Shown here: positions 26,942-35,769 of the stretch, piece by piece | How the letters are laid out: each line of letters starts with the position of its first letter | Position numbering within the stretch: position 1 is the stretch's first letter | Origin: Pontibacillus yanchengensis | Lineage (GTDB): Bacteria; Bacillota; Bacilli; Bacillales; BH030062 | Assembly (NCBI RefSeq): GCF_009856295.1 | Contig: NZ_WMEU01000013.1 | Location: 1-57,062, forward strand | DNA length: 57,062 nucleotides | Direction: 5' to 3' | Translations under genes and position numbers: made by a program | The notes under the pieces: generated by a model | Seen by the model: only the letters and a program-made list of their open reading frames with translations | Told to the model about the DNA's origin: nothing | Databases searched by the model: none

Positions 26942-27110
26942 AATAAAAAATCCTTTCCCGTTACTGAGCAAAGGGAAAGGGTCCTTTCGCTCTTATCGTT
27001 CAAGGTCAATACCTTGCATCAGGTTAGCACCATTTCACTATATGCAGTGACGGTTGCTGGGTTTCCTTGGGCCTGTCCCTCCACCAACTCAGGATAAGAT
27101 AGTTTCCGTT
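26942..27110 (-). promoter_or_regulatory. metK leader: SAM (S-box) riboswitch of metK
   Basis: On the minus strand: CTTATCCTGAGTTGGTGGAG, then GGGACAGGCCCAAGGAAACC, then CAGCAACC, GGTGCTAACCTGATGC and the closing GATAAGAG. These are the S-box P1-P4 landmarks. Its terminator follows (CCTTTCCC / GGGAAAGG then TTTTTTATTTT, 26942-26980). High SAM should switch metK off. Confidence 0.95.
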
Positions 27111-27248
27111 CGCGAACAATCATAACGTTTTGGACCTGGTATGTCAACTAGTGTGGGGATTTTCCCGGGAGATACAAAGCAAAACACCACTAGCTAAAGC
27201 CAATATTCAAATCAATGTAAACATAAAGTTTGAATTATATAAATAGTG

Positions 27249-27276
27249 TGGACTAATGAGATAAATGTGTTATACT
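27249..27276 (+). promoter_or_regulatory. candidate pckA promoter
   Basis: -35 TGGACT (27249-27254), 16-bp spacer, -10 TATACT (27271-27276). It lies about 140 bp before pckA and is the best plus-strand match in the gap between the metK riboswitch and pckA. Nothing else was recognised in the gap. Confidence 0.4.
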
Positions 27277-27418
27277 ATTCTTACATTAAAAACGACTTGT
27301 GACTCTCATCATTTTTATGTTTGTATTATTTTAGAGTCCACTCAGTTTTTACCTTTATTTGCTTTTTCTCGTCTTCATGACGATGTTCCCATTATTTTAA
27401 AAAGGCAGGTTTTGTTCG

Positions 27419-29005
27419 ATGAGTACGGTAAATCAAAAGTCAAAGCTGACTGATCTGTTTGTACAGGAAACAGTTATGAAAAACCTTTCTGTCGCAGAAT
27501 TAGTAGAAAAAATATTGTTTCGTAAGGAAGGGCGACTAACAGCAACAGGAGCCATCCAGGCGGAAACAGGTCGATACACAGGCCGCTCCCCTAAGGATAA
27601 ATTTATCGTAGAAGATGAAACCTCCGAGGAGGAGGTTGATTGGGGTAGTGTGAATCAGCCTATTTCTGAGGCAGTTTTCGAAGGTTTATACGAAAAAGTA
27701 ATGCACCATCTCGGAGCTCAGGATGAGATTTATTCCTTTAAAGGGTTTGCTGGTGCTGATGAGCAATATCGCCTGCCCATTCATGTCCTAACTGAATTTG
27801 CATGGCATAATCTTTTCGCACAACAATTATTCATTCGTCCAACGGATGAGGAACTTGCCAATCATGAAACCGCATTCACCGTTGTGTCTGCTCCTACTTT
27901 CAAAGCAGATCCAGCAGTTGATGGTACTCATTCTGAAGCATTTATCATGGTTTCCTTTAAACACCGTATCGTGTTAATAGGTGGTACCGAGTATGCAGGA
28001 GAAATCAAGAAATCCATTTTCTCTGTCATGAACTATTTACTACCTCAACAAGATGTACTACCAATGCACTGTTCTGCCAACGTTGGGCAAGAGGGTGACG
28101 TTGCTTTGTTCTTTGGTCTATCTGGAACAGGAAAGACTACTTTATCAGCCGATTCGCACCGTCGCTTAATAGGCGATGATGAACACGCTTGGTCGAATCG
28201 TGGAGTCTTCAATATCGAAGGCGGTTGCTACGCAAAGTGTGTGAGCTTAAGTCGAGAAAAAGAACCACAGATTTATGATGCCATTCGATTCGGCTCAGTC
28301 CTTGAGAATGTTGTCCTCGATGAAGAAACAAGAGAACCTGATTACGAAAATACATCTTTAACAGAAAACACACGTGCTGCTTATCCGATTGAAAATATCG
28401 ATAACATAGTTCAGCCAAGTATTGCTGGACATCCAAACACAATTGTGTTCTTAACAGCTGATGCTTTCGGGGTACTGCCACCGATCAGTAAGCTAACAAA
28501 AGAACAAGCTATGTATCACTTTTTAAGTGGATACACAAGTAAACTAGCTGGAACAGAACGAGGTGTGACATCCCCTCAAGCTACTTTCTCAACTTGTTTT
28601 GGTTCCCCATTTTTACCATTACATGCTTCCACATATGCGGAGATGTTAGGTGAAAAAATCGATCAGTTTGATGCAAATGTGTACCTAGTTAATACAGGGT
28701 GGACTGGTGGAGCATATGGAGAAGGAAGTCGAATGAAGCTTTCTTATACCCGTGCTATGATTCAAGCTGCTCTAGAAGGTGAATTAAATTCCAGCGAGAC
28801 TGTAATAGACGACATCTTCGGTCTTAATATCCCTACACATTGTCCTGGTGTTCCAGATGATGTATTAATTCCGAAGAAAACATGGAAGAATGAATCAGAC
28901 TACCAAGAAAAAGCAAAACATTTAGCTAAGAAATTCCATGAGAATTTCAACAAATTTGATGGGGTTAGCCAAAAAATTCGTAACGCTGGCCCAACATATA
29001 AGTAA
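27419..29005 (+). CDS. pckA: phosphoenolpyruvate carboxykinase (ATP)
   Basis: Protein of 528 residues. Early motif TGRSPKDKFIVED, phosphate loop GLSGTGKTTLSAD near 240, metal site GDDEHAWSNRGVFNIEGGCY, and C-terminal GGAYGEGSRMKLSYTRAMI. It converts oxaloacetate and ATP to PEP and CO2 in gluconeogenesis. AAAGGCAGG lies about 10 nt upstream of ATG. It is divergent from metK, as in B. subtilis. Confidence 0.96.
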   Translation: MSTVNQKSKLTDLFVQETVMKNLSVAELVEKILFRKEGRLTATGAIQAETGRYTGRSPKDKFIVEDETSEEEVDWGSVNQPISEAVFEGLYEKVMHHLGAQDEIYSFKGFAGADEQYRLPIHVLTEFAWHNLFAQQLFIRPTDEELANHETAFTVVSAPTFKADPAVDGTHSEAFIMVSFKHRIVLIGGTEYAGEIKKSIFSVMNYLLPQQDVLPMHCSANVGQEGDVALFFGLSGTGKTTLSADSHRRLIGDDEHAWSNRGVFNIEGGCYAKCVSLSREKEPQIYDAIRFGSVLENVVLDEETREPDYENTSLTENTRAAYPIENIDNIVQPSIAGHPNTIVFLTADAFGVLPPISKLTKEQAMYHFLSGYTSKLAGTERGVTSPQATFSTCFGSPFLPLHASTYAEMLGEKIDQFDANVYLVNTGWTGGAYGEGSRMKLSYTRAMIQAALEGELNSSETVIDDIFGLNIPTHCPGVPDDVLIPKKTWKNESDYQEKAKHLAKKFHENFNKFDGVSQKIRNAGPTYK

Positions 29006-29036
29006 CACCAAATTTACTCCCTCATCTCCTTTATAT

Positions 29037-29074
29037 AAAATGGCTAGCCCAAAAAAGGGTTAGCCATTTTTTAT
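29037..29074. terminator. bidirectional terminator pckA/ytmA
   Basis: Stem AAAATGGCTAGCCC / GGGTTAGCCATTTT, loop of A residues, T-run on the plus strand and T-rich DNA on the minus strand. It lies between the convergent pckA and ytmA genes. Confidence 0.85.
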
Positions 29075-29847
29075 TCTTTAAGCCATTCTGCTAGCTGTTT
29101 CACGGTACGTCGATTAATGGCTGGAGGAAAATAATGATCAAGATTATGAAAAATCCAACTCGTCACAGGCTTCCCCTGTCGCTGCAGCACGTCTTCTAGC
29201 TTTTCAGAATGTTCCACCGATACATTTTGGTCATGCGCTCCATGGATAAGGAGAACAGGACTCTCGATCTCATCCATTTTAGATAAAGGCGTTCGTTGTT
29301 CATATCGCTCTGGGTATTTATTAGGTGTACCTCCTACGACTCGCTTCAACATCCTACGAAGGTCTTCACGCTCCCAATACGTAAGCTCGATATCACTTAC
29401 TCCACCCCAGCATACAACTTTGTGAATATTAGGAACCTCCAAAGCCGTCCAGAGTGCCATAACCCCACCTCTTGAAAAGCCAAACACATTGACCTCTCCA
29501 TTAACTTGAGGGTGATTAAAAAGAAGCCTAGCTCCATTATGACCATCTAAGCGGTCCCGTAGTGCAAAGTCTTCGCTCCCTTCCCCTCCCATATTACCTC
29601 GATAACAGGGAGCAAATACTACAAATCCATAGGAAGCAAATTGAATGATTCGACCTATTCGAACCTTTCCAACATTCTTAATCCCCCCACGTAGATAAAG
29701 AAAACCAGGATATTGCTCCCCATCATTGGGCTCTACCATAAAACCCTTCACTTGTAACCCATCACTCCAATATGTAACAAGCGATACCGTTAACCTGGGA
29801 TGAGGAGATGGGTAGCGTTGCTTTGAAATAATTGTAGCGTCTTTCAT
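29071..29847 (-). CDS. ytmA: alpha/beta hydrolase YtmA (peptidase S9-like)
   Basis: Protein of 258 residues with the prolyl-oligopeptidase-like fold. The oxyanion strand is GFLYLRGGIKN, the nucleophile elbow VFGFSRGGVMAL. The Asp is in LIHGAHDQNVS and the His in HNLDHYFPP. Substrate unknown. GAAAGGAAG precedes the ATG. Position between pckA and ytlA is as in B. subtilis. Confidence 0.82.
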   Translation of the reverse strand: MKDATIISKQRYPSPHPRLTVSLVTYWSDGLQVKGFMVEPNDGEQYPGFLYLRGGIKNVGKVRIGRIIQFASYGFVVFAPCYRGNMGGEGSEDFALRDRLDGHNGARLLFNHPQVNGEVNVFGFSRGGVMALWTALEVPNIHKVVCWGGVSDIELTYWEREDLRRMLKRVVGGTPNKYPERYEQRTPLSKMDEIESPVLLIHGAHDQNVSVEHSEKLEDVLQRQGKPVTSWIFHNLDHYFPPAINRRTVKQLAEWLKE

Positions 29848-29940
29848 AACTATACTTCCTTTCTAGGCAATCACACATTTTGCACAAGAGCATAAGCTAT
29901 CATAGCTTTTGATACTTATCTTACAGGAGGATGACCTCGA

Positions 29941-30933
29941 ATGAAAAAAATGCGTCTGCTTCTATATTTTTCGTTAGCTCTGATGGTTCTATTCCCACTC
30001 GCATCTTGTGGCAATGAACCAACAAATATTCGAGTAGCCGAAGTAACACGGTCCATATTTTACGCCCCTCAATATGTAGCATTAGAAAAAGGTTTCTTTG
30101 AAGAAGAAGGATTATCCGTGGATTTGAAGACGACATGGGGTGGTGACAAAACAATGACCAGCTTATTGTCAGATGGTGCTGACGTAGCCCTTGTAGGCTC
30201 TGAAACATCTATTTACGTGTATGCAAGAGGTGCAAGTGATCCCGTTATCAACTTTGCTCAGCTCACCCAAACAGATGGTACATTCCTCGTTGCAAGGGAA
30301 GAACAGCTTGATTTCGAATGGGAGGACCTAAACGACAGTACCTTCCTAGGTCAGCGTAAAGGTGGTATGCCTCAAATGGTTGGAGAATATGTGTTGAAGC
30401 AAAAAGGGATTGACCCTCAAAATGATTTAAATTTAATCCAGAATGTAGAATTTGCCAATATCCCAAGTGCCTTTGCCTCAGGTACAGGAGACTACGTTCA
30501 GCTATTTGAACCAACAGCAAGTATTTTTGAAAGAGAAGGTAAAGGGCATATTGTAGCTTCATTTGGAACAGAATCTGGTCATGTACCTTACACTGTTTTT
30601 ATGGCAAAGGATAGTTTTATAAACGAAAACAAAGCAGATATGGAAAAATTCACTCGTGCGCTATACAAAGCACAGAACTGGGTGGAAGACCATAGTGCCG
30701 GAGAAATAGCAGATGTTATCCAACCATATTTTGAAGATACAGAACCTAAATTAATTGAAACAGTGGTGGATCGCTATAAAAGCCAAGGTTCTTATGCACT
30801 AGACCCAATACTAGATCAAGATGAATGGAACAACTTGAAAGACATTATGGATGCAGCAGGAGAGCTTCCTAAAGATGTAGATCATTCGACGTTAGTAAAT
30901 ACAGAAATAGCCGAGAAGATTATAAATGAATAA
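29941..30933 (+). CDS. ytlA: ABC transporter substrate-binding lipoprotein YtlA (NMT1/THI5-like)
   Basis: Protein of 330 residues. Lipobox LASC at about residue 23, then a NMT1/THI5-like domain beginning VAEVTRSIFYAPQYVALEKG, with TTWGGDKTMTSLLSDGADVA. Related proteins carry thiamine-pyrimidine precursors, taurine or sulfonates. No TPP riboswitch is visible upstream, so a thiamine role is not supported by regulation here. CAGGAGG precedes the ATG. It leads a three-gene operon. Confidence 0.85.
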   Translation: MKKMRLLLYFSLALMVLFPLASCGNEPTNIRVAEVTRSIFYAPQYVALEKGFFEEEGLSVDLKTTWGGDKTMTSLLSDGADVALVGSETSIYVYARGASDPVINFAQLTQTDGTFLVAREEQLDFEWEDLNDSTFLGQRKGGMPQMVGEYVLKQKGIDPQNDLNLIQNVEFANIPSAFASGTGDYVQLFEPTASIFEREGKGHIVASFGTESGHVPYTVFMAKDSFINENKADMEKFTRALYKAQNWVEDHSAGEIADVIQPYFEDTEPKLIETVVDRYKSQGSYALDPILDQDEWNNLKDIMDAAGELPKDVDHSTLVNTEIAEKIINE

Positions 30934-30945
30934 GGGGGGAGAATC

Positions 30946-31719
30946 ATGGGTTTCCTTACCTTAGAAAATATTTCTCATCAATACTTCACTACTTCGAGCT
31001 ATACAAAGGCTATAGAAGATATAAACCTTACTATTGAAGAAGGAGATTTTGTATCATTTCTAGGACCAAGTGGGTGCGGAAAATCCACGATTCTCTCCAT
31101 TGTATCTGGATTAATAGCACCTACAGAAGGTAACGTATTTGTTAATGGTTCTCCTATTTCCAAACAATCAACAACCATTGGTTATATGCTCCAAGAAGAT
31201 TATTTGTTTCCGTGGAAAACCATCCAACAAAATGTATTACTAGGTCCACATATCCAACGAAATGTTACGCAAGAGATAGAGGCAAAAGCCATTCATATTT
31301 TAGAAGATATGGGGCTAGGCAAGGTTGTGACGGATTATCCTTCCCAACTTTCTGGTGGAATGCGCCAAAGAGCAGCATTGGCAAGGACACTCATCACAAA
31401 CCCGCACATTTTCTTGTTGGATGAACCATTCTCAGCTCTTGATTATCAAACTAAATTAAAACTAGAGAACTTAGTGGCTAATACATTAAAAAAGTACAAC
31501 AAAACGTCCCTACTCGTTACGCACGATATTGGAGAAGCCATTGCTATGAGCGATTGCATCTATTTGCTTAGTGCCAATCCTGGAAAAGTAGCAGCAACGT
31601 TTCACGTACCCAGTCATTTAAAATCGCTAGACCCTTTTGATGCCAGGCAAGACGCTGACTTTAATGAATTGTTCCAAGAAATATGGAAGGAGTTGAATGC
31701 GCTTGAACACAACTCCTAA
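30946..31719 (+). CDS. ytlC: ABC transporter ATP-binding protein YtlC
   Basis: Protein of 257 residues of the SsuB/TauB-like group. Walker A GPSGCGKST (about 46), signature LSGGMRQRAAL, Walker B IFLLDEPFSAL, switch His VTHDIGEAI. GGGGGAG lies 5 nt before the ATG. It energises uptake with YtlA and YtlD and overlaps ytlD by 23 bp. Confidence 0.92.
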   Translation: MGFLTLENISHQYFTTSSYTKAIEDINLTIEEGDFVSFLGPSGCGKSTILSIVSGLIAPTEGNVFVNGSPISKQSTTIGYMLQEDYLFPWKTIQQNVLLGPHIQRNVTQEIEAKAIHILEDMGLGKVVTDYPSQLSGGMRQRAALARTLITNPHIFLLDEPFSALDYQTKLKLENLVANTLKKYNKTSLLVTHDIGEAIAMSDCIYLLSANPGKVAATFHVPSHLKSLDPFDARQDADFNELFQEIWKELNALEHNS

Positions 31720-32515
31720 ACAAGATCAACAACGATTTGAACATCACCTAAAACAGCTTCAGAAGGAGAAAAAGCACGTTTGGGCATGGCAGTTCGTTAT
31801 ATTCATTGTATTTTTTTCTATATGGGAATTATCAAGCCAATTGCAATGGATTGATCCATTACTTTTCAGTTCTCCATCAAGTATTGCCGATTTACTCTTC
31901 CAAAAAGTATCAGATGGATCCATCTTTTTGCACTTACGTGTGACATTACTCGAAACGATAGCAGGATTTATAATTGGAACTTTTATTGGGATTTTTCTTG
32001 CAGCAGTTTTATGGTGGTCCCCCCGTTTTTCAAAAATTATTGACCCTTATTTGGTTATTCTGAATGCAATGCCTAAAGTTGCACTCGGACCTATTATTAT
32101 TGTGGCACTTGGGCCAGGTTATGTATCGATCATTGCAATGGGAGCAATTATCTCCGTTATTATCACGACCATCGTTGTATATTCAGCCTTTCAAGGTGTC
32201 GATGAAAACTATTTGAAGGTGCTAAATAGCTTTGGGGCAAGTCGTTACCAATGCTTTAATGAAGCAGTGTTACCCGCTTCCTTTTCTACAATCATCTCCA
32301 CCTTTAAAGTGAATGTTGGTCTTTCATGGGTTGGAGTTATCGTAGGAGAATTTCTTGTTTCTCAAAAAGGATTGGGGTATCTCATCATCTATGGTTTCCA
32401 AGTTTTTGACTTCACGTTAGTCTTATCCAGCTTAATGTTGATTGCCTTGTGTGCTGCCATAATGTATCAAGCTGTAGATCGGTTGGAACGAAAGCTTATT
32501 AAGAACTCTAAATAA
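31697..32515 (+). CDS. ytlD: ABC transporter permease YtlD
   Basis: Protein of 272 residues with about six transmembrane helices. The BPD_transp_1 cytoplasmic loop (EAA-type) is NSFGASRYQCFNEAVLPAS. The ATG overlaps ytlC and has AAGGAG just upstream. Repeat B2 begins immediately after its stop codon. Confidence 0.9.
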   Translation: MRLNTTPKQDQQRFEHHLKQLQKEKKHVWAWQFVIFIVFFSIWELSSQLQWIDPLLFSSPSSIADLLFQKVSDGSIFLHLRVTLLETIAGFIIGTFIGIFLAAVLWWSPRFSKIIDPYLVILNAMPKVALGPIIIVALGPGYVSIIAMGAIISVIITTIVVYSAFQGVDENYLKVLNSFGASRYQCFNEAVLPASFSTIISTFKVNVGLSWVGVIVGEFLVSQKGLGYLIIYGFQVFDFTLVLSSLMLIALCAAIMYQAVDRLERKLIKNSK

Positions 32516-32700
32516 GAACAAAAGCTCGGGGCGCCCGTTTAGCGACATATATGCTGCGCCCACACGTCGTGGGTTGGTTCGATGTTGCTGCACGATGCAG
32601 CGATCTTAATCGAACTTCCCCTTAGTCAGTAGGAGATAAAGGAAACACGAAAATATGCGTGATTCGATGTTAAAGAGTTAATTTTCTTTCATAGAGTAAT
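32516..32700. repeat. dispersed intergenic repeat B2 (full hairpin)
   Basis: Blocks: GCGCCCGTTTAGCGAC, then TATATGCTGCGCCCACAC, then GTGGGTTGG. The complete hairpin spans 32578-32614: TTCGAT, 3 nt, GCTGC, loop ACGAT, GCAGC, 7 nt, ATCGAA. After it come TTCCCCTTAGTC and AGGAGATAAAGGAAACACGA, then GTGATTCGATGTTAA. It starts at the ytlD stop. Confidence 0.75.
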
Positions 32701-32728
32701 GTGGTAGAGCTTAACATTCTCTTTAGTA

Positions 32729-32766
32729 ATAAAAAGCCCAGTTGCTTATTAGAGCAACTGAGCTTT
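32729..32766 (-). terminator. ytkD terminator
   Basis: Minus-strand stem AGCTCAGTTGCTC / AAGCAACTGGGCT followed by TTTTTATT. The stem includes the last codons of ytkD. Confidence 0.8.
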
Positions 32767-33222
32767 CTTTAAGTATTTGAGGCTATGAGGTAACACAGCA
32801 TCCTTCATCATAAAACTAAACGAAGAATCTCGCTGAATTGAAGAAGGGAGCTCACTTAAGCATACTGGACCCTTCGTTTCATAGTAATTTGGTTGAGAAG
32901 TAAGATCCTCGATATGTGCAAAGTAAATATTCTTGATAATGCATCCACCCTTACCATCAACATAATATTGCCCTATATAGGTGAGGTCTTCAACAACTCC
33001 TCCTGTCTCTTCCATAACTTCTCTTTTTGCTGCCTCTTCAGGCGTTTCTCCTTCTTCTACTTTACCTCCAGGAAACTCCAAACCACGATCTTTGTGTTCG
33101 GTTAACAGCCATTTCTCTTTATATCGACTAATTACCCAGACGTGCTTAGGGGAGGTAGAAAAAGGGTGATCACTAAATGATAATTTTACTTCATTGTTGT
33201 AAAAATCATAAAAGGTAAACAA
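32749..33222 (-). CDS. ytkD: nudix hydrolase YtkD (MutTA-like)
   Basis: Protein of 157 residues. The nudix box is complete: GGKVEEGETPEEAAKREVME followed by ETGG. YtkD of B. subtilis cleans 8-oxo-dGTP and other NTPs from the pool. The N-terminus (FYDFYNNEVKLSF) matches the family start, so the initiator is a TTG at 33222, although its ribosome site is poor. Confidence 0.85.
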   Translation of the reverse strand: MFTFYDFYNNEVKLSFSDHPFSTSPKHVWVISRYKEKWLLTEHKDRGLEFPGGKVEEGETPEEAAKREVMEETGGVVEDLTYIGQYYVDGKGGCIIKNIYFAHIEDLTSQPNYYETKGPVCLSELPSSIQRDSSFSFMMKDAVLPHSLKYLKKAQLL

Positions 33223-33261
33223 TCCTAATCAACTGCCTTTAATGCTTCATTTCCTATTCCA

Positions 33262-33867
33262 TTACTTATGGTTCACGCTAACCATTTTCCATTGATCATT
33301 TTCATATGCAAATTCAATCTCAATGGTATAATTCCCATGCATCTCACTTTGATTCTCTTGAATAACCATAACATGTTGGTTGCCTAATTGCTTTGTTTGG
33401 TATTCTTTTTCTTTATTGAACCAAGGTGGTGTTTCAGTTGGAATGATATACAGTCCATTATTATACTCTTTATAATAAAAATCAACATATTCCTTTGCAA
33501 GAGCAGTTGTGCTTATGGATTTAAATGATTGTATAAGTTCATTTTTGGAATCATATGCTTTAACCTTATTATTAGGTCCAGCCTCTTGTACAAGTTTATT
33601 CATAAATTGATTTGTACGTTTCGCAATGATTTTATGAGAAATTGTAGTCATTCTCTTAGATTCTGTTGAAACATTGTTGGCCAATACAGGTTGTTCTGCT
33701 TTCATCTCCGTTTTCTGCATTGAGGTTGTAGTACGTTCAATATGGTCAGTGCCTTTAGCAGTATCATTTGCATGAATAGAATACGTACTTTGAGGCATTG
33801 ATAGCATTATAATGGAAATGATTACCCATAAAAGTCCTGATGTTTTTCTCATAACTGACCTACTCAT
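33262..33867 (-). CDS. secreted protein of unknown function
   Basis: Protein of 201 residues. A signal peptide of about 30 residues, then a Thr/Lys/Met-rich linker and a C-terminal domain that looks like an NTF2-like or lumazine-like beta fold (YTIEIEFAYENDQWKMVSVNHK). This fold guess comes from the pattern only. AAGGGGGAG lies before the ATG. It is upstream of ytkD on the same strand, with a gap of about 40 bp. No family recognised. Confidence 0.6.
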   Translation of the reverse strand: MSRSVMRKTSGLLWVIISIIMLSMPQSTYSIHANDTAKGTDHIERTTTSMQKTEMKAEQPVLANNVSTESKRMTTISHKIIAKRTNQFMNKLVQEAGPNNKVKAYDSKNELIQSFKSISTTALAKEYVDFYYKEYNNGLYIIPTETPPWFNKEKEYQTKQLGNQHVMVIQENQSEMHGNYTIEIEFAYENDQWKMVSVNHK

Positions 33868-34010
33868 ATTGTCTCCCCCTTAAATCTGTGATGTTCTAGT
33901 TATATACTTCCTTTTCTGGATAGTAGATAAACATTAAAAAAATTGTGATTTACATGCCCATAAAGTAGGAAGAGACCATTTTGTACAAAAAATTCTCTCT
34001 ATAGCTATAG

Positions 34011-34565
34011 CTGTTGATACTCCATAATCGCCCCATTATCTTGAAGACTTGAATTCGAGATAATCTGGGTAAGAGAAATGTTTCCGTTGTATTATTTAGA
34101 GAAAAGATGGGCCTGGAAATAGCTCGCTTTCCTGCGGCCCTACAGGATGTAGGGTCGTTCGACGTTGTCACACGATGTGACGGTTTGAGTCGAACTTCAT
34201 CTGGATCGATTCGTCTCCTCGGGCCAAAATGCGGCCCTGTGGGGTCTCGACACATCCGTTTTTCCGCGGGAGTCTCGCCATTTCCAGGCCCATCTTTGCA
34301 TTCGTTTGGTTTAACGGAAACATCGCCATTTGTTGTGGGTGTACACAAATGATATACGTTCTTCGTTAGGCAAATACATATCTTTTTGTGACAAAACACA
34401 TTTTATTAAAAGATATCTTGGTTGTTCTGCAAAGCATGAAACATATAGTCCCACCACCTTTATTCTAACTAAATCTACGGGTACATCGCTCTTTCTGTAC
34501 GATCACCAAATTTATCTCGATTTCAAGCATTCCAGATTATGCCTCGTTTGTTGAATAACTCTTCT
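34011..34565. repeat. large inverted-repeat element E2
   Basis: The left end (CTGTTGATACTCCATAATCG from 34011, CTTGAAGACTTGAATTCGAG near 34040) returns inverted at 34511-34530 (TTTATCTCGATTTCAAGC). The inner stem is GTTTCCGTT (34080-34088) with AACGGAAAC (34313-34321), plus an 18-bp perfect pair AAAGATGGGCCTGGAAAT (34103-34120) with its complement (34280-34297). Hairpins: CCCTACA/TGTAGGG (138-154) and TTCGAC-GTCAC-ACGAT-GTGAC-GTCGAA (158-194). Second copy of E1 at 17220. Confidence 0.7.
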
Positions 34566-34614
34566 ATCAAATTTCCTGATTAACATATGACAACTTACTA
34601 TCTCCTAAATGATG

Positions 34615-34642
34615 AAAAACCCCTTCAGCTAAGCCAAAGGGT
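34615..34642 (-). terminator. probable terminator of the 119-residue gene
   Basis: Minus-strand ACCCTTTGGCTTAGCTGAAG then GGGTTTTTC: a G+C-rich stem with one bulge followed by a T-run. It overlaps the end of the gene at 34629. Confidence 0.5.
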
Positions 34643-34988
34643 CTTCTTCTCCATACACGGTTCCTTCTTGTTCGTCATCTGTCATACCAATTTCCTTGAT
34701 AAATTTTCTCGTTTCTTCGTCACCAAATTCATAGATCATCTGGTAAGCCTTTCTCATATTGGAGTCATATTCATCATTATCCATATCTTGGGAGTAATGA
34801 CGATACGGTACATGAGCCCTCCAAAATGATCGCTCATCTGAATCGAATACTTCATTCAAAACTTGACGTAGTCGGAACATGTCCTCTTCAGTAGCTTCTA
34901 TCTTAAATACGTCATTGTTCCCATCTCGAAGCTGTGATATTTCACGACTTCCTAAATTAACATAAAAAGCTTTCTTCTTATCATCCAT
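34629..34988 (-). CDS. conserved-looking acidic cytosolic protein, unknown
   Basis: Protein of 119 residues, strongly acidic (pattern FKIEATEEDMFRLRQVLNEV, then SDERSFWRAHVPYRHYSQD and DEQEGTVYGEEDPLA). No membrane segment and no cysteines. GGAGGGTG precedes the ATG. It is a single-gene unit with its own terminator. I do not recognise a family; composition and ribosome site support a real gene. Confidence 0.65.
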   Translation of the reverse strand: MDDKKKAFYVNLGSREISQLRDGNNDVFKIEATEEDMFRLRQVLNEVFDSDERSFWRAHVPYRHYSQDMDNDEYDSNMRKAYQMIYEFGDEETRKFIKEIGMTDDEQEGTVYGEEDPLA

Positions 34989-35110
34989 AACATCACCCTC
35001 CTTCCTTTACTTTTTCACTCTTTTTCGTAATTATGAACAACTTTCAAAAATAACTGCATAATGTAATGAACAAAGAGAAGCTATAAAAAAGAACGGAAGG
35101 GACGAGTGAG

Positions 35111-35377
35111 ATGAAATTCGCTGATAATTTATACGAGTTATATAACAAACATTTCTCTGAGAAAGATTACTTACCTATTTTTACAAACTCTGTTATTGAA
35201 CAGTTAGACAAGAATGACTTACTGCATATCTTAAGTGAATGCAGCAAAGAAGAATTACAAACAATCGTATCCACATTCGTATTGAATGAAATAGAAAGTC
35301 GAGACCAGAAGATAATCTCTTTACCATCATCACAACAAGATAAACACAACAAATCACCCATTCAATTCAAAGCGTAA
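35111..35377 (+). CDS. small helical protein, possibly DUF6154
   Basis: Protein of 88 residues. MKFADNLYELYNKHFSE and VIEQLDKNDLLHILSECSKE give a compact all-helix protein with a disordered tail. The pattern reminds me of the small Bacillaceae DUF6154 family, from memory only. GGAAGGG and GAGTGAG lie close upstream of the ATG. Function unknown. Confidence 0.55.
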   Translation: MKFADNLYELYNKHFSEKDYLPIFTNSVIEQLDKNDLLHILSECSKEELQTIVSTFVLNEIESRDQKIISLPSSQQDKHNKSPIQFKA

Positions 35378-35469
35378 AAAATATGTAAGTGCATAGAAAG
35401 CTTATATCCAATCCTAAGTATCTTTTCTAACCTATCTTGTTCCCTCTAATAACATCAATCTGCAACAAA

Positions 35470-35645
35470 TCCTCAACTAAAAGCGCAGTGTAGGTGCTGC
35501 TGCACAGGACCGAGGTTGGTTCGATATGGCTACGTGATACAACAGGTTTAATCGAACCTCCTCTAAAACTGTAGGAGATAGAGGGAATATGAAAACATGA
35601 GAGTAGCTTATCGTATGGACACTGGGCTACATATGTAAGCACAGA
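35470..35645. repeat. dispersed intergenic repeat B3 (eroded)
   Basis: Shares GAGGTTGGTTCGAT, GTTTAATCGAACCTCC and AGGAGATAGAGGGAATATGA with the other copies. The outer hairpin arms TTCGAT (35520-35525) and ATCGAA (35551-35556) keep the same spacing, but the inner 5-bp stem has decayed (GCTAC versus ACAAC). Confidence 0.65.
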
Positions 35646-35734
35646 AATTATGGTTGCTCAGAAACGCTCGGGCAGTATTGCTCAACACTTTGCTTTACCA
35701 TTTCATGAGGTGTACAACCCCAAATTTTATTTTA

Positions 35735-35769
35735 AAAAAGTCCCAATCCTCCTTAAGGAAGATTGGGAC
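35735..35769 (-). terminator. terminator of the iron-uptake operon
   Basis: Minus-strand GTCCCAATCTTCC / GGAGGATTGGGAC with loop TTAA and then TTTTTT. The stem includes the end of the FhuF-like gene. Confidence 0.9.

Noticed and set aside
27265..27453. 62-codon frame upstream of pckA
   Set aside because: It overlaps the pckA promoter and start region and has no ribosome site.
29848..29940. Possible riboswitch before ytlA
   Set aside because: Only a small AAGCTATCATAGCTT hairpin is seen; no TPP (THI box) or other known aptamer landmarks.
33950..34399. 149-codon minus-strand open frame in the E2 element
   Set aside because: It covers the structured repeat; the translation has no family features or ribosome site, and its E1 counterpart has no matching frame.
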